Shown here in pieces: positions 30,327 through 42,955 of a DNA stretch of 64,000 bases. The notes under the pieces were generated by a model. The model was not told the DNA's origin. It ran no database searches and saw only the letters and a list, made by a program, of their open reading frames with translations. Numbering within the stretch: the stretch's first letter is position 1; every line of letters starts with the position of its first letter. The stretch spans positions 496,001 through 560,000 of the forward strand of contig JANVFP010000030.1 in the NCBI GenBank assembly GCA_027919835.1, given 5' to 3'. The position numbers were made by a program, and so were the translations under genes. The DNA is from Lentinula raphanica. Its lineage: Eukaryota; Basidiomycota; Agaricomycetes; Agaricales; Omphalotaceae.

Positions 30327-32227
30327 GATTCTTGAGGAGATAGCGACGAATGCGGGCTGGGCAGAAGAGGACTGAGGAAGGGGGGATGGAAGAAAAAAGG
30401 GACATATAGGACGATCTTTATACGATTTGGGTGAGATGGATCAGAGCAAGCAGCGATGGCTATTGCATACTAATGAATCGAAGGGATGTAACCGGCGGAC
30501 ATTTTTGATCAAGCTTCATCAGGGTCTCTCATTTTGGAACTTTCGTAATTCGATTGTAGGTTGGGCCAAGTCCGCATCTGAGTCGAATCGTCGATGTATG
30601 TACTTTGAGATCTCTGCGCGAGTTAGGCACTAGGAATGATTTCCTCACGCCGCTCTGCTCCACGTGCAAGGGCTCTTGGAATCTCAAGATTCCTATCAGA
30701 ATTCCTCCTTGAACAATGAACGTTGAACCTTGGGATTACATTACATTCCGCATGAGATCCTAAGGTGAGAACCTACGATATGCATACATTGAGTCTTTCA
30801 AGTCCAGCTGGTATGTACAGCTTTATGACAGGAAAAACAAGCTGAACAGTCTCCAAAACTCCATTGAAAGACTCTGATGATCACAGGCAGGCAAGGCCTG
30901 GAAACAAATTTTCTCGTTCCCTATCTGCAACTGACGGCTGTATGCGGTCTGGAACGTTGCAGTCGTTCCGTCTTATTCAAGTTGTCCTCAAAATGTGTCG
31001 GTAAATGTGAACCGGTTTCTGGGAGGTGTTAACGTTGTGTAGCGTTGCTGCTGCCGCGAGTATATGATTATCACGTTTCGGGACCTGTTTGAGCTGTGAG
31101 TTTTTAGAGAACCGGAAGACGTGTTCAAACTTCGAGACCTGGTTATCATCAAGTGTAGCTCGAAATGCTGGAATGAAGAACACCCAATCGAACCTCTTGC
31201 CGCGATCGTATTACCTCGAGTTTCTCCAGAGTCCAAAGTTATCCCCCAAAATCCGTCATAATATTGAGTGTTCCTCACCGGAAAATACATATTTCCCATG
31301 GATGACACTGTTATAATTTCGTTGCAACATTGATCAAAGAAAACTTGCATGAGTGTTGGAACTTCTACTACTGAGATGTAAATTGTAACGGGAATATCAG
31401 AAAAAAAAAGATACATCTTACACGGCGGTGGGAGGAGCGGGAACCAGAGTCCATGCTGAGTTTCCGCACACGGACGATGGAGCAATCATGAATTATGTTG
31501 AGTGCATAAGTCCACCTATACGAGCATGAAGAGCGTGGAGACACACAAATTTTGTACTCAAGTGGATACATGTGGAACATACCCAATGTGCAGGCTGACA
31601 TATGACCGAATCTCCTAATGTGCCACTTTATTGAACTCCCATTGACCTGAATGTTATCGTAGTCAAATGATAGCATGCTCATCCTACGAATTGACGAATA
31701 TGAGCCTTTACTCATTCGGGGACTATCGGGTAAACTCACATACTTCTGAGTGATCCGTGAATCAAAGTCAAAATTTCAGTGAGATGAAAATTGTGCAGGG
31801 CAGATAGGCAAATCATCGCTACAATTGGTCATTAAACGTTCAACCCTCGTGAAAGGGTTCAGCATATACGACAGATTGATCATCGAATTCAAGTGAAGGG
31901 GTGATAACGGCCACTGACCTTGATATGGTTCCACAAGTAGCAAAATTCCGCGAAGGATCCTAGCGGGGATACGAAGAAGTGAAGTCACGGAAGGGTGGAA
32001 CTGAGGTATGATACTCTCTCCGATTCATGAAGATATGAGGTAGTCATAATACGAAGGCCGGAAAAGCACAGGAAGGTGCCCAATTCTGAGAATCCTCGAG
32101 CCTCCTTGAGCCAGCATGAAAATCTCCTCTTTGGTGTTCGATTGGGGTTGAAGAACGATAATACCGTGGGAAGGGTAGAAGATCGTCGAAGGGAGAGAAT
32201 AAGAGAACGACAATAGAGCCTTCACTT
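30327..32227. other. Long intergenic region without a recognised gene
   Basis: This 1.9-kb gap has only short frames, none with a family I recognise or convincing exon joints. Minus-strand frames near 32025-32225 and 31776-31988 look faintly protein-like and could be a decayed gene. The right end is the 3' flank of ARL2. Confidence 0.5.
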
Positions 32228-33063
32228 CTAAGAAATCGTAGACGAGTAATACAAACGTTTTGCCACGTCGTCTACCACCCAGTCAAGACCGTTGACAAGA
32301 TTCTCTCCTGTGACAGCACTGCACGATAGGATTTTCCAATGGTGCGATTTTATCGAATTGAGGTCGAGCGCCTGAGACCTGAAAACTCTAGAAGTGCACT
32401 TAAGACTCTCGAGTAGGGAACTTACGTCTCGTATTTGGTAGTCATTCATAGAGCCTTGAAGATCCCATTTATTTGCGAAAACGAGGAGAGAAGCACCTGC
32501 TAGGCGCTGCGTGAAACGTCATGAGAGCTACATTGGAGCGGACCATAGGAGGGAACCCACGTCTTCAAGAAGGAGATTATGGAGCTCATCTCTGCAATCA
32601 CTCATTCGCATTCGGTCCCCAGAGTCAACTACCCAGACTAAGGCATCCGTTTGTTCAAAATAATTACGCCAATATGGTCGTAGGGTCCGCTGACCACCTA
32701 CGTCCCCTGAAGTGAGGATATAACGAGGTCAACATCAATCGTCCAGATCATTCAAGGTTGACGCACAGATGTTGAGCGTATACCTGTGAAGGCAAGGTGT
32801 ATATGATTGATTTAACTCGGCTGGAGTTGAATTCTCACTTGCCATGCATGAATGTTTTGATATTGAAGCCTAATGTTGGACTAATGTTGATGATGTCTTC
32901 ACCGTTCAGCTTTTTCAAAATTGTCGTTTTCCCAGCATTATCAAGTCCACTAGAAGATGATAAGCCGATAGAGCAGATGATTGGCATACTGGATTCACAG
33001 AAACAGTATCCGCATCTCTTTCTCCTTCATCCTATTCTTCCTAATGATAGTGAGGAGACCCAT
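32228..33063 (-). CDS. ARL2: ARL2-type small GTPase (Arf-like, tubulin cofactor pathway)
   Basis: Spliced from at least six exons, starting at ATG 33061-33063 and ending in TAG at 32228-32230, for about 185 residues, the normal Arf-family size. The N-terminal MGLL is fit for myristoylation or an amphipathic helix. The G motifs are complete: GLDNAGKTT (G1), WDVGGQ (G3) and ANKWDL (G4, with a Trp instead of the usual Gln in NKQD), and a C-terminal 'CSAVTGENL' (G5) follows. The '[10 protein letters not shown]' effector region is typical of ARL2/Alp41/Cin4, which regulates tubulin-folding cofactor D. It sits head-to-head with eIF5B, 168 bp apart. Confidence 0.9.
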
Positions 33064-33231
33064 CACGGCGGATTGGAAGAGAAACAAAAGAGAAATGTCA
33101 AAGAGTTTGACGCCGACCGGCTACCGAGAATTGCGCGAGAAATCCCTCTGCAAGCGCCCAGCTAAGGAAACCTTCCGTTCTACACTCAACTTCTACATTA
33201 TCGCCATCTTCATTCTCGTGTAAAAGATCAA
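33064..33231. promoter_or_regulatory. Bidirectional promoter interval between ARL2 and eIF5B
   Basis: The two start codons are only 168 bp apart and point away from each other, so both 5' UTRs and both core promoters must lie here. No TATA box was identified. The role is inferred from position. Confidence 0.5.
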
Positions 33232-36200
33232 ATGGCACCCAAAAATAAAGCAAAGAAGGGAAAGAAGGCAGACGACGATGATTACTGGCAAGTTTCTGGA
33301 TCTTTAGTTGGAATATTTCGCAAACAAATTCTATTCAGGGCAAATGCTGGGGAATCTGTGGTCGATAATAAACTTGACCAAGCCGACGACGATCAACCTG
33401 TTAGATCGAAACCTGGATTTTCTGCGTTTGCTGCTCTGCAAGTTGAGGATAAAGATACACCCGAAGAGGAAGAGGAGGATTTCGGAGGATTGATGGTATG
33501 ATTAACTTTGAGTCATTCTACTAAGCCCTAACGATTCTCAAGTCCGCAATCAAAGCTAGCACCAGCAAACCGAAGAAAGACAAGAAGAAAGCCAAGAAAG
33601 AGCCTTCACCTAAACATTCCGATACTGAGGAAGTATCCAAACAAGCGACCGCCGTTACAGCCGATGACTTTGATGATGATGACTGGGGACCTTCGAAAGA
33701 GAAGGGCAAGAAAGGGAAGAAAGGGAAAGGCAAACAGAATGTCAAAACCGAGGAACCTGTTGAAAGCGCAGAAGCAGCACCAGGTATGTCGTTGTAGGAT
33801 GCATCCCAATAAGTCAATTTAAACATGTTCAATAGAACCGCAACCCTCAGAACCAATCGCGGAACCAAAAGCTGATGCAGATGAAGCACCTGAGGAGGAG
33901 GAGGGAGGTGAGGTCAAGATTCTTTCGAAGAAGGAGAAAGAAAAATTGAAGAAGGAACGGGAAAAGGTTCGTATAAATTCTGATAATCATCTCGTGTATT
34001 CACCTCCTTCAAGGCCAAGAAGAAAGCGCAAGCTGCTGCAAAGAAGGGAAACGCTGCTGAAACCACTCCATCGGTTCCTGAGGAACGTCCCGTTCCTTCT
34101 GAAGATGTACCAGATACAAATGAGGGTGAAGCGGACGAGGGCGGCAAGGCCGAATCCAAGAACAAGAAGAAGAAAAAGAAAGGGAAGAAGGAAGATGATG
34201 CTCCTCCTCCTCCCCCTCCACCAGCAACAACGACGAAGAAGAAAGGTGGTATCAGTGCGCTCAAGGCCATGATGGAAGAAAAGAGACGATTGGAAGAGGA
34301 AGCCAGGCGGGCAGAGGAAGAGGAACGAAAGCGGATCGAAGAGGAGGAACGAAGAGCGGAAGAGGAGGCGAAACGGAAAGAAGAAGAAAAACAAAGGAAG
34401 AAGGAGAAAGAGAAAGTAAGACTTCCAGCTCGAATTGAAAGATCTCATACTCATTTAACATTCATGTATCCAGGCGAAACGGGAATTGGCCAAGAAAGAA
34501 GGTCGTTTACTCACAAAGAAACAGAAAGAGGAGAGAGCAGCAGCGGAGATGAGAAAACAGGCCCTTCTGGCTTCGGGGGTACAGATCGAAGGTTTACAAC
34601 AATCATCGGGTGCACCGAAAAAAGTTGTCTACAATAATCGTAAGAAGAAGGGTCCTGCTGGTAATGGCGCGTCCCCCGTTCCTTCAAGGCCAAGGACGCC
34701 AGAATCACCTGTCGTGCAAGAGGAAAAGTTGGAACCCACACCCGCCCCTGCTCCTGCTGAGGATCTTCCCACTGCTAAGGATGCACCAACTGAGGCTCCT
34801 GCGAAAGACGATTGGGACGCCAGTACTGACGAAGAGACTCAACCAACGCAGGATGGAGTAAAGGATTCTTGGGACGCTTCAAGCGATGAAGAGACAGAGC
34901 CAAAGTCAAGACCTGCCGCTGCTGCCGCACCTATAGTCGCATCCAAACCCTCAAATGGGAAACCTACAGCTACACGTATGTTGGTGTCCTCACGAGCATC
35001 AGATATTGTATTGACGAATGCATACTAGCGGCACCCAAAGCTACCAAACAGGCAGAAGCAACGCCATCCTCCGTGGTTCCTGCAAGCAAAATCCCCCCTG
35101 TATCAGAAACAAATGGGCAATCCCGAGACGAGGAGGATTCAGCAGATGAATCCAGCTCAGAAGATGGGTCTTCAGAAGAAGAATCATCAGAAGAGGACTC
35201 GGATTCGGACGAGGAGAGCTCCGAAGATGAGCTATCGACGGCTCAGAAAATGGCGGCTCAAAGAAAGGCGGAGGCGGCGGCTCGACGTGCAAAGGCACAC
35301 GAAGCTGCTCTGGCAGCTAGGAGTAAAGATGATTTACGAAGCCCCATCTGCTGTATCTTGGGTCACGTCGATACCGGAAAGACGAAGCTCCTTGATAAAG
35401 TGAGTGATAGGTCGCCCTTTGCCTCTCTGTGTTCATTTACGCTAATCCTGCAACTTAGATCCGGCAAACCAATGTTCAAGAAGGCGAAGCTGGTGGTATC
35501 ACTCAACAAATTGGTGCAACCTACTTCCCCGTGGAGGCAATCAAAACCAAAACTGCTGTTATGAACAAGGTAGTTGCATTAAGGCTCTCATATGGTACAA
35601 TAACTCAACCCGGTTTGTTCAGGATGGCAAACAAGATTACAAGATTCCTGGGCTGCTAGTTATCGACACCCCAGGACACGAGTCTTTCACCAATTTACGT
35701 TCTCGTGGTAGCTCTCTATGCAACATAGCCATCTTAGTTGTTGATATAATGGTGAGGTTCTTTTTCTGTCCATGGCATGAAACTATTCTCATCTTTCACC
35801 CAAGCATGGTCTTGAAGCTCAAACACTAGAATCATTACGACTCTTGCGTGACCGAAAGACCCCTTTTATTGTTGCCTTGAACAAGGTTAGAGTTTCCGGG
35901 CTTTACTCTACCGTCTCACACCAATGGCTAATTTTGTTCCAATTTTGAAAGATCGATCGGCTGTACGGATGGAATGCTACCCCAGATGGCGCCTTCCAGG
36001 AGTCACTGGCGAAGCAAACAAGGGCCGTTCAACGAGAGTTTGAAGACCGGGTCGCCAAAACCATCGTAGCATTCGCCGAAGAGGGCCTTAACGCGGTTCT
36101 CTATTACGATAACAAGAACTTTGCTCGTAATGTCTCTCTTGTTCCGACATCTGCTATCACAGGCGAAGGTGTACCCGACATGATTATGCTCCTGGTGAAC

Positions 36201-37676
36201 CTTACGCAACAGAGGATGAGCGACCGGTTGATGTACTTGTCGGAACTCGAATGCACTGTTCTGGAAGTGAAAGTGATCGAGGGTCTTGGAACCACCATCG
36301 ACGTCGTTCTATCAAATGGTATTCTGCGTGAAGGAGACAAAATCGTAGTCTGTGGTCTCAATGGACCCATTGTCACGCAAGTCCGAGCTTTGCTCACTCC
36401 ACAACCTTTGCGTGAACTCCGAATCAAAGTATGTCTTCTCAAACCTTCATAGTTTATGCCTACCTCTCAATCCATTCAGTCTGCGTATGTTCATCACAAA
36501 GAAGTCAAAGCCGCATTGGGTGTTAAAATTACCGCCCCGGATCTCGAAAAGGCGATTGCTGGTTCTCGACTCCTTGTTTGCGGGCCTGACGACGACGAAG
36601 ATGACCTGAAGGAAGAAGTCATGTCTGATCTAGCCACTCTACTCAACAGCATCGATAAGTCTGGCCGTGGCGTTTGCGTACAAGCTTCAACACTTGGTTC
36701 ACTCGAGGCACTGTTAGACTTCTTGAAGTCGAGCAAGATTCCCGTTTCAGGTATTAACATTGGTCCTGTACACAAGAAGGATGTGATGCGTTCTGCCACC
36801 ATGCTGGAAAAGGCTAGAGAATTAGCTTGTATTCTCTGTTTCGATGTGCCCGTGGACAAGGACGCAGAACGCATGGCAGAAGAAATGGGTATCCGTCTTT
36901 TCAAAGGTAATGTGTACGTGCAGTTGTTGTTGTACAGTCATTCATTCGTCTTCAGCGGATATCATCTATCACCTGTTCGATAAATTCACGGCTTATAACC
37001 AGGAAATCATGGAGGCAAAACGAAGGGACGCGGCACCGCAAGCGATCTGGCCTTGTCGATTGAAAACTATCGCTACCTTCTGTAAACGAGACCCCATAAT
37101 TCTGGGAGTAGATATCCTGGATGGAACTTTGAGAGTTGGTACACCCATTGCCGTTGTCAAAATTGATCCAACGACGCAAAAGAGGGAGGTCATTGATTTG
37201 GGTAAAGTGTACGTATTCTTGCATCTCTTTGATTCGTATCTAAAAGGATGTGTAGGACATCACTTGAGATAAATCACAAGTCGATGGATGTGAGTTCTGT
37301 CTTCTCGTTCTTCTGATCTTTTCTCGTTGCTGAGGTTTCTCCAGATTGTCAAGAAGTCACAAGCTGGCGGCGGTGTCGCCGTCAAGATCGAGCATGCCGT
37401 CTACCAGTCAGCCAAGATGTTTGGGCGCCATTTCGACGAGAAGGATGAACTCTTAAGCCATATAACCAGACAGAGCATTGATGTGCTTAAGGTGACTAGA
37501 AACCGCTTCAGTCTTGACTATTATCATATTAATCTACGTTTCAGTCATCCTTCAGAACAGAAGTGTCGAATGAAGAATGGTTACTCATCAAGGCGTTGAA
37601 GCAGGTCAGTTCATTCAACACTCCCGTTGTAGTAATATCCTTAGCTCATTCTTTCCAGCGGTTCAACATTGATTGA
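33232..37676 (+). CDS. FUN12: Translation initiation factor eIF5B (FUN12)
   Basis: A gene with over ten short introns for about 1,150 residues. The first third is lysine- and glutamate-rich low-complexity sequence (KKxKK blocks, a Glu/Arg-rich helical stretch at 34.3-34.4 kb, acidic Ser-rich linker near 35.1-35.2 kb), as in eukaryotic eIF5B. The GTPase core follows with GHVDTGKT (G1), DTPGHESF (G3) and NKID (G4, split by an intron at 35.9 kb), and domains II-IV end near 'RFNID'. eIF5B joins the 60S subunit to the initiation complex. The first intron (33288-33338) uses a GC donor (GCAAGT). Length and order match the family. Confidence 0.95.
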
Positions 37677-37986
37677 GAATGATGAAGGAATTGTCGCATT
37701 TACATGTACAGATGGATCGTCGGATGCACTGTACACGAAACATCACATTGATTATCAGTTTCGTTCATGTTTCTTTTTTGAGTCGCAGCAGGTCTAGTAT
37801 ATGCATTGCGGTTGGATTGACCACCGTTCACGTATGGAACGTAAAATTGCTAGGGGTCGGAAGTGTCAAAAATTGAAGCTCGAGCTTGAAGCTTGAAGCT
37901 TAAGCCCAAGGTCGACTTGATAATATCATTTCCTATACGGTAGACATCACCAACTTGATACGTGAACTCTCCAGATACTCAACATC
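37677..37986. other. Intergenic, convergent 3' ends
   Basis: A 310-bp spacer between eIF5B and the GH16-like gene. A short run of AAGCTTGAAGCTT-like repeats lies near 37880-37900. No gene was seen. Confidence 0.4.
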
Positions 37987-39138
37987 CTATATCTTACACC
38001 GCGCGACGTGCCCCGCCTTACTACAAGCCTGACTGAACTTCTGTTCATCCATACTCGTCGAATTGAAATACAGCTTGATGTATTCCACAGTGGCGACAGC
38101 ATTGGATTTTGGAGGTCCTTGGGAAAAGCCAGGATCTCCATTAGACCAAACGTTGAGGACGATCTCAGAGGGTAAAGTCGGGACATTCTTGGTTATCGTC
38201 TTTTTGAAGTCACATTGCGATGAGCCTTCTTGTCGACAGATAACGAATGCAGGGGCACGTACCGCTGTCAAGTTCGAGTTGTAATAATACTTCGTGGCGG
38301 TCTTGAGCCAGTCAAAACGGTGTTCGCCATAAGTACTGCAAACAATCATCAGACCATGTAAAGTAGGGTGAGTCTCAACCGGGGTCCGGGAAGCCTCAAA
38401 TACGCACGTAAAATTGGCACTGCCAACGTCCACATCCCTGTAAGCATCATCATCCACTTCTCCATTAACCGTTCCGGGCTGGTTCGTGTACTGAACATGC
38501 TGGTGACTCTTATCATCGGACGACAGGAATTCAATGTCTTGTTCTTGCGAGTCGGACTCGTAAGAGAAGAAACCTATGTAGCAATCGAGAGTGTTTGTGT
38601 GAGGAAAGCACAGGGCGAATGAGATAGTCAATTCGATCAAATATTCACCAAAGACAACCCCAGGTACAGTCGGGACAGCCGCACGCATGCGGAAAGTACC
38701 ATGGAGAATATCCGATCGTTCCGTGAATATCTCTCCAGAATGAACCTCGCTACTACCGGCTGTATGCTAGATGATTTCATGAATATAAGTTATCATACTC
38801 ATATAGCCATTTCGCAAAGAAAAGAAGTTACTTACAGCACTAGCCTGTATACCCAGCGCGCTTTTGTGTTCCAAAACATTTGCTTTGATATACTGAATGT
38901 TAGCAGTAGCTGAACCGGATTGTGGCTCGTTGTCTGTGGAAACGATCCAGTCGTCTCCCAAGGCAGCGAGAGCACCCGAAGATGTCGTGAAGTCCGTGAC
39001 AATAGATTCTCTCCATACATGACCTTGGTCGTCAACATATCCACAGGAGCAGTTACTGGCGTAGTTGAAGCCCGTCAGGCTCACCAGCAGAAACGTCTCG
39101 ACTGCGAGAAAGTAATGGATTTTGAAGGAAAGTTTCAT
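37987..39138 (-). CDS. Secreted GH16-type glucanase/lectin-like protein
   Basis: About 290 residues from ATG 39136-39138 to TAG 37987-37989 after removal of four introns (38767-38835 and three shorter ones in the second half). An N-terminal signal peptide is clear (basic start, hydrophobic core, cleavage near residue 27). The middle contains EQDIEF, the ExDxE arrangement of clan-B (GH16) beta-glucanases, flanked by 'GTFRMRA' and 'YTNQPG', both common in this family. Fungal members act on beta-1,3/1,4-glucans or cell-wall cross-links; substrate is not resolved here. All three introns in the 3' half are multiples of three in length and free of stops. Confidence 0.7.
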
Positions 39139-39812
39139 CGGAATGGATTTCGAAAGAGAGAATAGAGAACGAAATTCGAATGTCTTCCAGAAGACACTGG
39201 CAGTAATATGGGGAAAAGCAAAGCTCCTGAGCTTGCAGAATGAGAAGAAGGAACAAGAAAGTGAGAGCGGTGCCAGATAACCTGGGCGAATAGATTCAAG
39301 TTGAACTAGAGGCGAAATATACTCACTGCCTTCCAAAGAAGTTCCGTCGGAGGCTCATGAGGCTTCGCAGAATCGCACATCGTTGAAGCCTGATCAATAA
39401 TCATGAAGACGTGGGCTTCCTATTGGTGTTTGTCTTCCACTTCCGACCTCTACCTTTGAGAATCCTCGTATCTTGCCTCCATGATGTTTATTTTTTTGAT
39501 CCTTCTGAGTCAACTGAGTGCTAGAGTGAGAACGAGCTCACTCAACCACCTGAAGCCTATCAAGAAAACTCTCTGTTGACATTCAGATTAGATGGGGGTC
39601 AAGAGACAGCCAGAGGCTGAAATATCAAGACCTCAAGCTCCTGCCAGTGCTCTTGAAGCTCAAAGTTAACACTGGTTAACCGTACTGAGAGAGGTAATAG
39701 TCATGACTAAGCGACCATGACTAAGCGACCATGACTCCAAATTTGACTTCTGTCTTCATCGATCATCTTCCATCCGGCTTCCACCTTATCTTCCCAATCG
39801 CTACCACCTCTG
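39139..39812. other. Divergent intergenic region between GH16-like and permease genes
   Basis: 674 bp between two divergent starts, so it should hold both promoters. A 14-bp tandem repeat unit (CATGACTAAGCGAC) occurs about 2.5 times near 39700-39740. No gene was recognised. Confidence 0.4.
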
Positions 39813-42184
39813 ATGTCGACAGACGCGAGAAAAATACAAGATGAAGATATCCAAGCTGATGCTGATCAAGCTCAACTGGTAATGAAATATCCGACCATGG
39901 GTGCCAGACCTTGCGATATCAGACTGCTATACCGGTAAAGTCCTCTAATGATGATTCATTGGAAATGGCTGCGGGTATCCTTGTTGAGAGTATTCCATTG
40001 CCGGTGATTCGGTTGGAATCACACTCACAAGGATTGAGATCATACCGCTTGAACCTGATCAGCGCTGAGACCTGCGTAGGGAAGCCCCAGTGTCATCGTT
40101 ACTCTTCACGCTCCTTAGGGAGCTTTTTCCAGGTTGACTGATATTTGTTTAGCAAAATCTAGGATATACACAGGTGTGTATGATCATCGTACGTTACCTG
40201 CGCTAATTTTTCCCGTCGTGTCCTTTAGCAACTACACCGTAGCTGGCATCTGGTTGAAAACTTTGCGGCGAGCTTTTGCGCGCTGAACTTCATTGGTGGT
40301 GTCAGGTATGTGGTTTATTTTCTTCTCAAGGACCATTTGCTGAACCGTCACGCACAGGTCGGCTATCTTCTTAGGTCTTTTGGCTGGAGGACCAGCTGCA
40401 ATCTGGTTCGATCCGTTGGTGTCATCCTAGACTCTGTAATCCTGAACAGTTCCACAGGTCTTCCTATATCATCACCGTCGTATTCATGATGATCACCGCC
40501 GCCGTTCTTGCAGAAATCTGTTCTGCGTTGCCACTAAGTGGATCTATATACATTTGGGCAGCCGAAAGTGCTGGTCCTAAATATGCAAGATTCTTCGGTT
40601 TCATTGTCGCCTGGTGGGCTTGCACCGCTTGGATGACTTTCACCGCGAGCAACTGTCAGGTATGGTCATACATTCCTCAAACTCGAGTGTTTTCCAACAT
40701 CAGCACACATAGGCTACTGCATACTACATAGTTTCCCAGCTTTCAGTTTGGGAGATTGACTTTCCAGGTGGACTGGATAGCAGCAATATCAAATGGAGGG
40801 CTCTCGTGTGGGCTATCTCTGAAGTTTTGCTCATCATATCCGTGATGGTCAATTACTTGCCACCGAAACTCTACTCTGGTGTTTTCAGATTCTCGGTCGC
40901 CTTGATCATGCTAGACTTCTTTCTATGCCTCATCTGGCTGCCCATCGGAGTTTCGAAAACATATGGATTCAGAGATGCTCATGAAGTTTTCACTATGTCT
41001 TGTGAGATACATCTTAGAATCCTCCTTGGTTAATTTTGACAGTCCTCCAAGACAATGGGACCGGCGCAAGTGCAGGCTGGAACTGGTTACTATCGTTGTG
41101 AGTCCTACAAGAACTTCTATCCTTCTCAGATATTTGCTTACACCATGCAGCTTATTCACGGCTGGTACTATGACTGGTTTCGATGCATCGGGGCACATCG
41201 CTGAAGAAACCAAGCACGCTAGGCAAACACCTTTTTTTATTATCCCTTATAGGCGTGCTTAACTGGATTTGTGACAGTGTGACCGCCAGTAAGGGTATTT
41301 TAACAAGCGCTTTGGCTACAGGTGTCTTGGGCTTCTTCACCACCATCTTGTTCTTGTTCTGCACTCCCGATCTCGACACACTATTTTCGTTGAATGCGCC
41401 TCAGCCTTTTGTCCAGATTTACGCCTTGGCTCTTGGTCGAGGTGCCAGCATTTTCATGACTATAATCGCGGTTATAGGATTGATTTTGGTACGTCTACTT
41501 CTGTCTATCGCTGGCCTCAGCTCAATTTCAAGATATGTAGAACACCAGCGTAGCGATCGTGGCCGCATCTCGTTTAGTTTTCGCAGTTGCTCGTGACGGT
41601 GTACTTCCACTATCACGATGGATCGGTCAAGTTACAGCTAAAGGGCAGCCACGAAATGCTGTCACCGTGTTGTACATCTTCGGTGCCTCGATTCTGTGCA
41701 CGATCCTCCCCAGTTCTGTCGCTTTCACTTCACTCGTGTCTGCAGCCGGTGTGCCTACTATCGCTGCTTACGGCCTCATTGCGCTCCTACGTTTCACGAT
41801 GACTCCCAACTACTTTCGTTCCTCCCGGTTCTTCCTTGGGCGCTTCGCCAAGGTATTCTATGTGTGTGCCTTTCTTTTCAACGGTCTTGTATTTGCTGTG
41901 AGTGTGTATGCTGGAATTTTCGAATATCATTGTTGACTGGTCGAATTCAAATGCAGGTCATGATTTCGCCGTTTTACTTTCCTGTCGACGCTGGGACTTT
42001 CAACTTTGTGAGTACATGCGGAACTAACACAGAGTGAAGATGATCTGAACTTCGTACACAGGCTTGCGTGATCTTTGGCACTGTCACTATCTTGGGAATC
42101 ATCAGCTGGAGCGTCGTCCCGGAAGAAAAGTGGCTGCGTCGCGAGCAGATTTTGCAGGCCCTTAACACCACCAACGAAGAGTAG
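39813..42184 (+). CDS. APC-superfamily amino-acid/GABA permease
   Basis: Exons join to a permease of about 540 residues with some twelve hydrophobic segments. Family blocks: 'AAVLAEICSALPLSGSIYIW' in the early helices, 'GFDASGHIAEETKHA' mid-protein, and 'AASRLVFAVARDGVLP' later, all typical of fungal GABA/choline/amino-acid permeases. It should sit in the plasma or vacuolar membrane. The start at 39813 is followed by an unusually long intron (39879-40152, 274 nt) and a 21-nt exon (40153-40173) that supplies the conserved 'LGYTQ' before 'QLHRSWHL'. One intron (41223-41277) has a GC donor. Confidence 0.9.
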
Positions 42185-42298
42185 TGTAAACTTCACCAAT
42201 AACTCAGGTAGTACTGCTGGGTACTGGTATCTTAACCTGCACTGTACACAATTTCTGACGTTGTTCTGAACCATGTTAATCCAATATGATCATTATGT

Positions 42299-42955
42299 TC
42301 ATGGTAAATCCTCTTCTCCCTCATCATACCGTACGCCTGAGCTCTGCATGAAGAGTGCACCGATACCTCTGTCCAATTCTCTGCTTTTCCATTCTACACC
42401 CACATCCGCTACTTTGTCCGCAATCAGTTGCATCTTCTCGCGCATCTCCGCCACCGGAGGTGCTTTTTGTCCAGATTTCGGCGCGAAAACCAAGTCCACT
42501 CTAGCTCCTCTCTTCAACTCAGCCTTAGCCCTGTCCAGTCTGTGTTCCAAATCGCCCATGGCCATGCCCCAAGTGAACTGGAACTCCTTCTTCACATTCT
42601 TCTTAGCGTTCTGCTTTTGTTGTTCTTTCGCCTGCTTTTTACGAGCCGCTGCTTCCTTTCTGTTGATCACTTTTACCACAGCCAGTGGTTCCATCGCTTG
42701 GAGTTCGACGTAGAAATTATCCTTGTCAATTTTGGCCAGGAGATCCTGTAAACCAGTTTTGACGAGTTGACCGTCGCTCTCTACGAGGTGGACCTCAGAG
42801 AATGGTATCTTCTCGTTCTTGAGTTTGCGGAATTTGGAATGAGTGATGGCTGAGGCATGCAGACGTCGCGTAGCAAGACTGCTGGAAATGTTATATGGTC
42901 GGATTGGGGGACATGCTCTTCTAGCGACCGAAGTGAAAGCCGTGTACGAGGCCAT
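42299..42955 (-). CDS. Mitochondrial translation initiation factor IF-3
   Basis: A single-exon frame of 218 residues. The first 35 residues are Ser/Arg/Ala-rich with no acids, a mitochondrial presequence. The rest shows the two-domain IF3 layout: an N-terminal domain (around 'KNEKIPFSEVHLV'), a Lys-rich linker and a C-terminal domain with 'EHRLDRAKAELKRGARVDLV', which is the ribosome-binding half. IF3 keeps mitoribosome subunits apart and checks start-codon selection; the yeast homologue is Aim23. The 3' end faces the permease gene 114 bp away, and the 5' end faces the ICP55-type gene. Confidence 0.85.
   Translation of the reverse strand: MASYTAFTSVARRACPPIRPYNISSSLATRRLHASAITHSKFRKLKNEKIPFSEVHLVESDGQLVKTGLQDLLAKIDKDNFYVELQAMEPLAVVKVINRKEAAARKKQAKEQQKQNAKKNVKKEFQFTWGMAMGDLEHRLDRAKAELKRGARVDLVFAPKSGQKAPPVAEMREKMQLIADKVADVGVEWKSRELDRGIGALFMQSSGVRYDEGEEDLP

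Noticed and set aside
30977..32225. Several small minus-strand frames that might form a gene
   Set aside because: No exon joints or family could be supported, so only the gap is reported.
33521..34461. Minus-strand frames rich in Phe, Leu and Ser opposite eIF5B
   Set aside because: They are shadows of the Lys/Glu-rich coding repeats on the plus strand.
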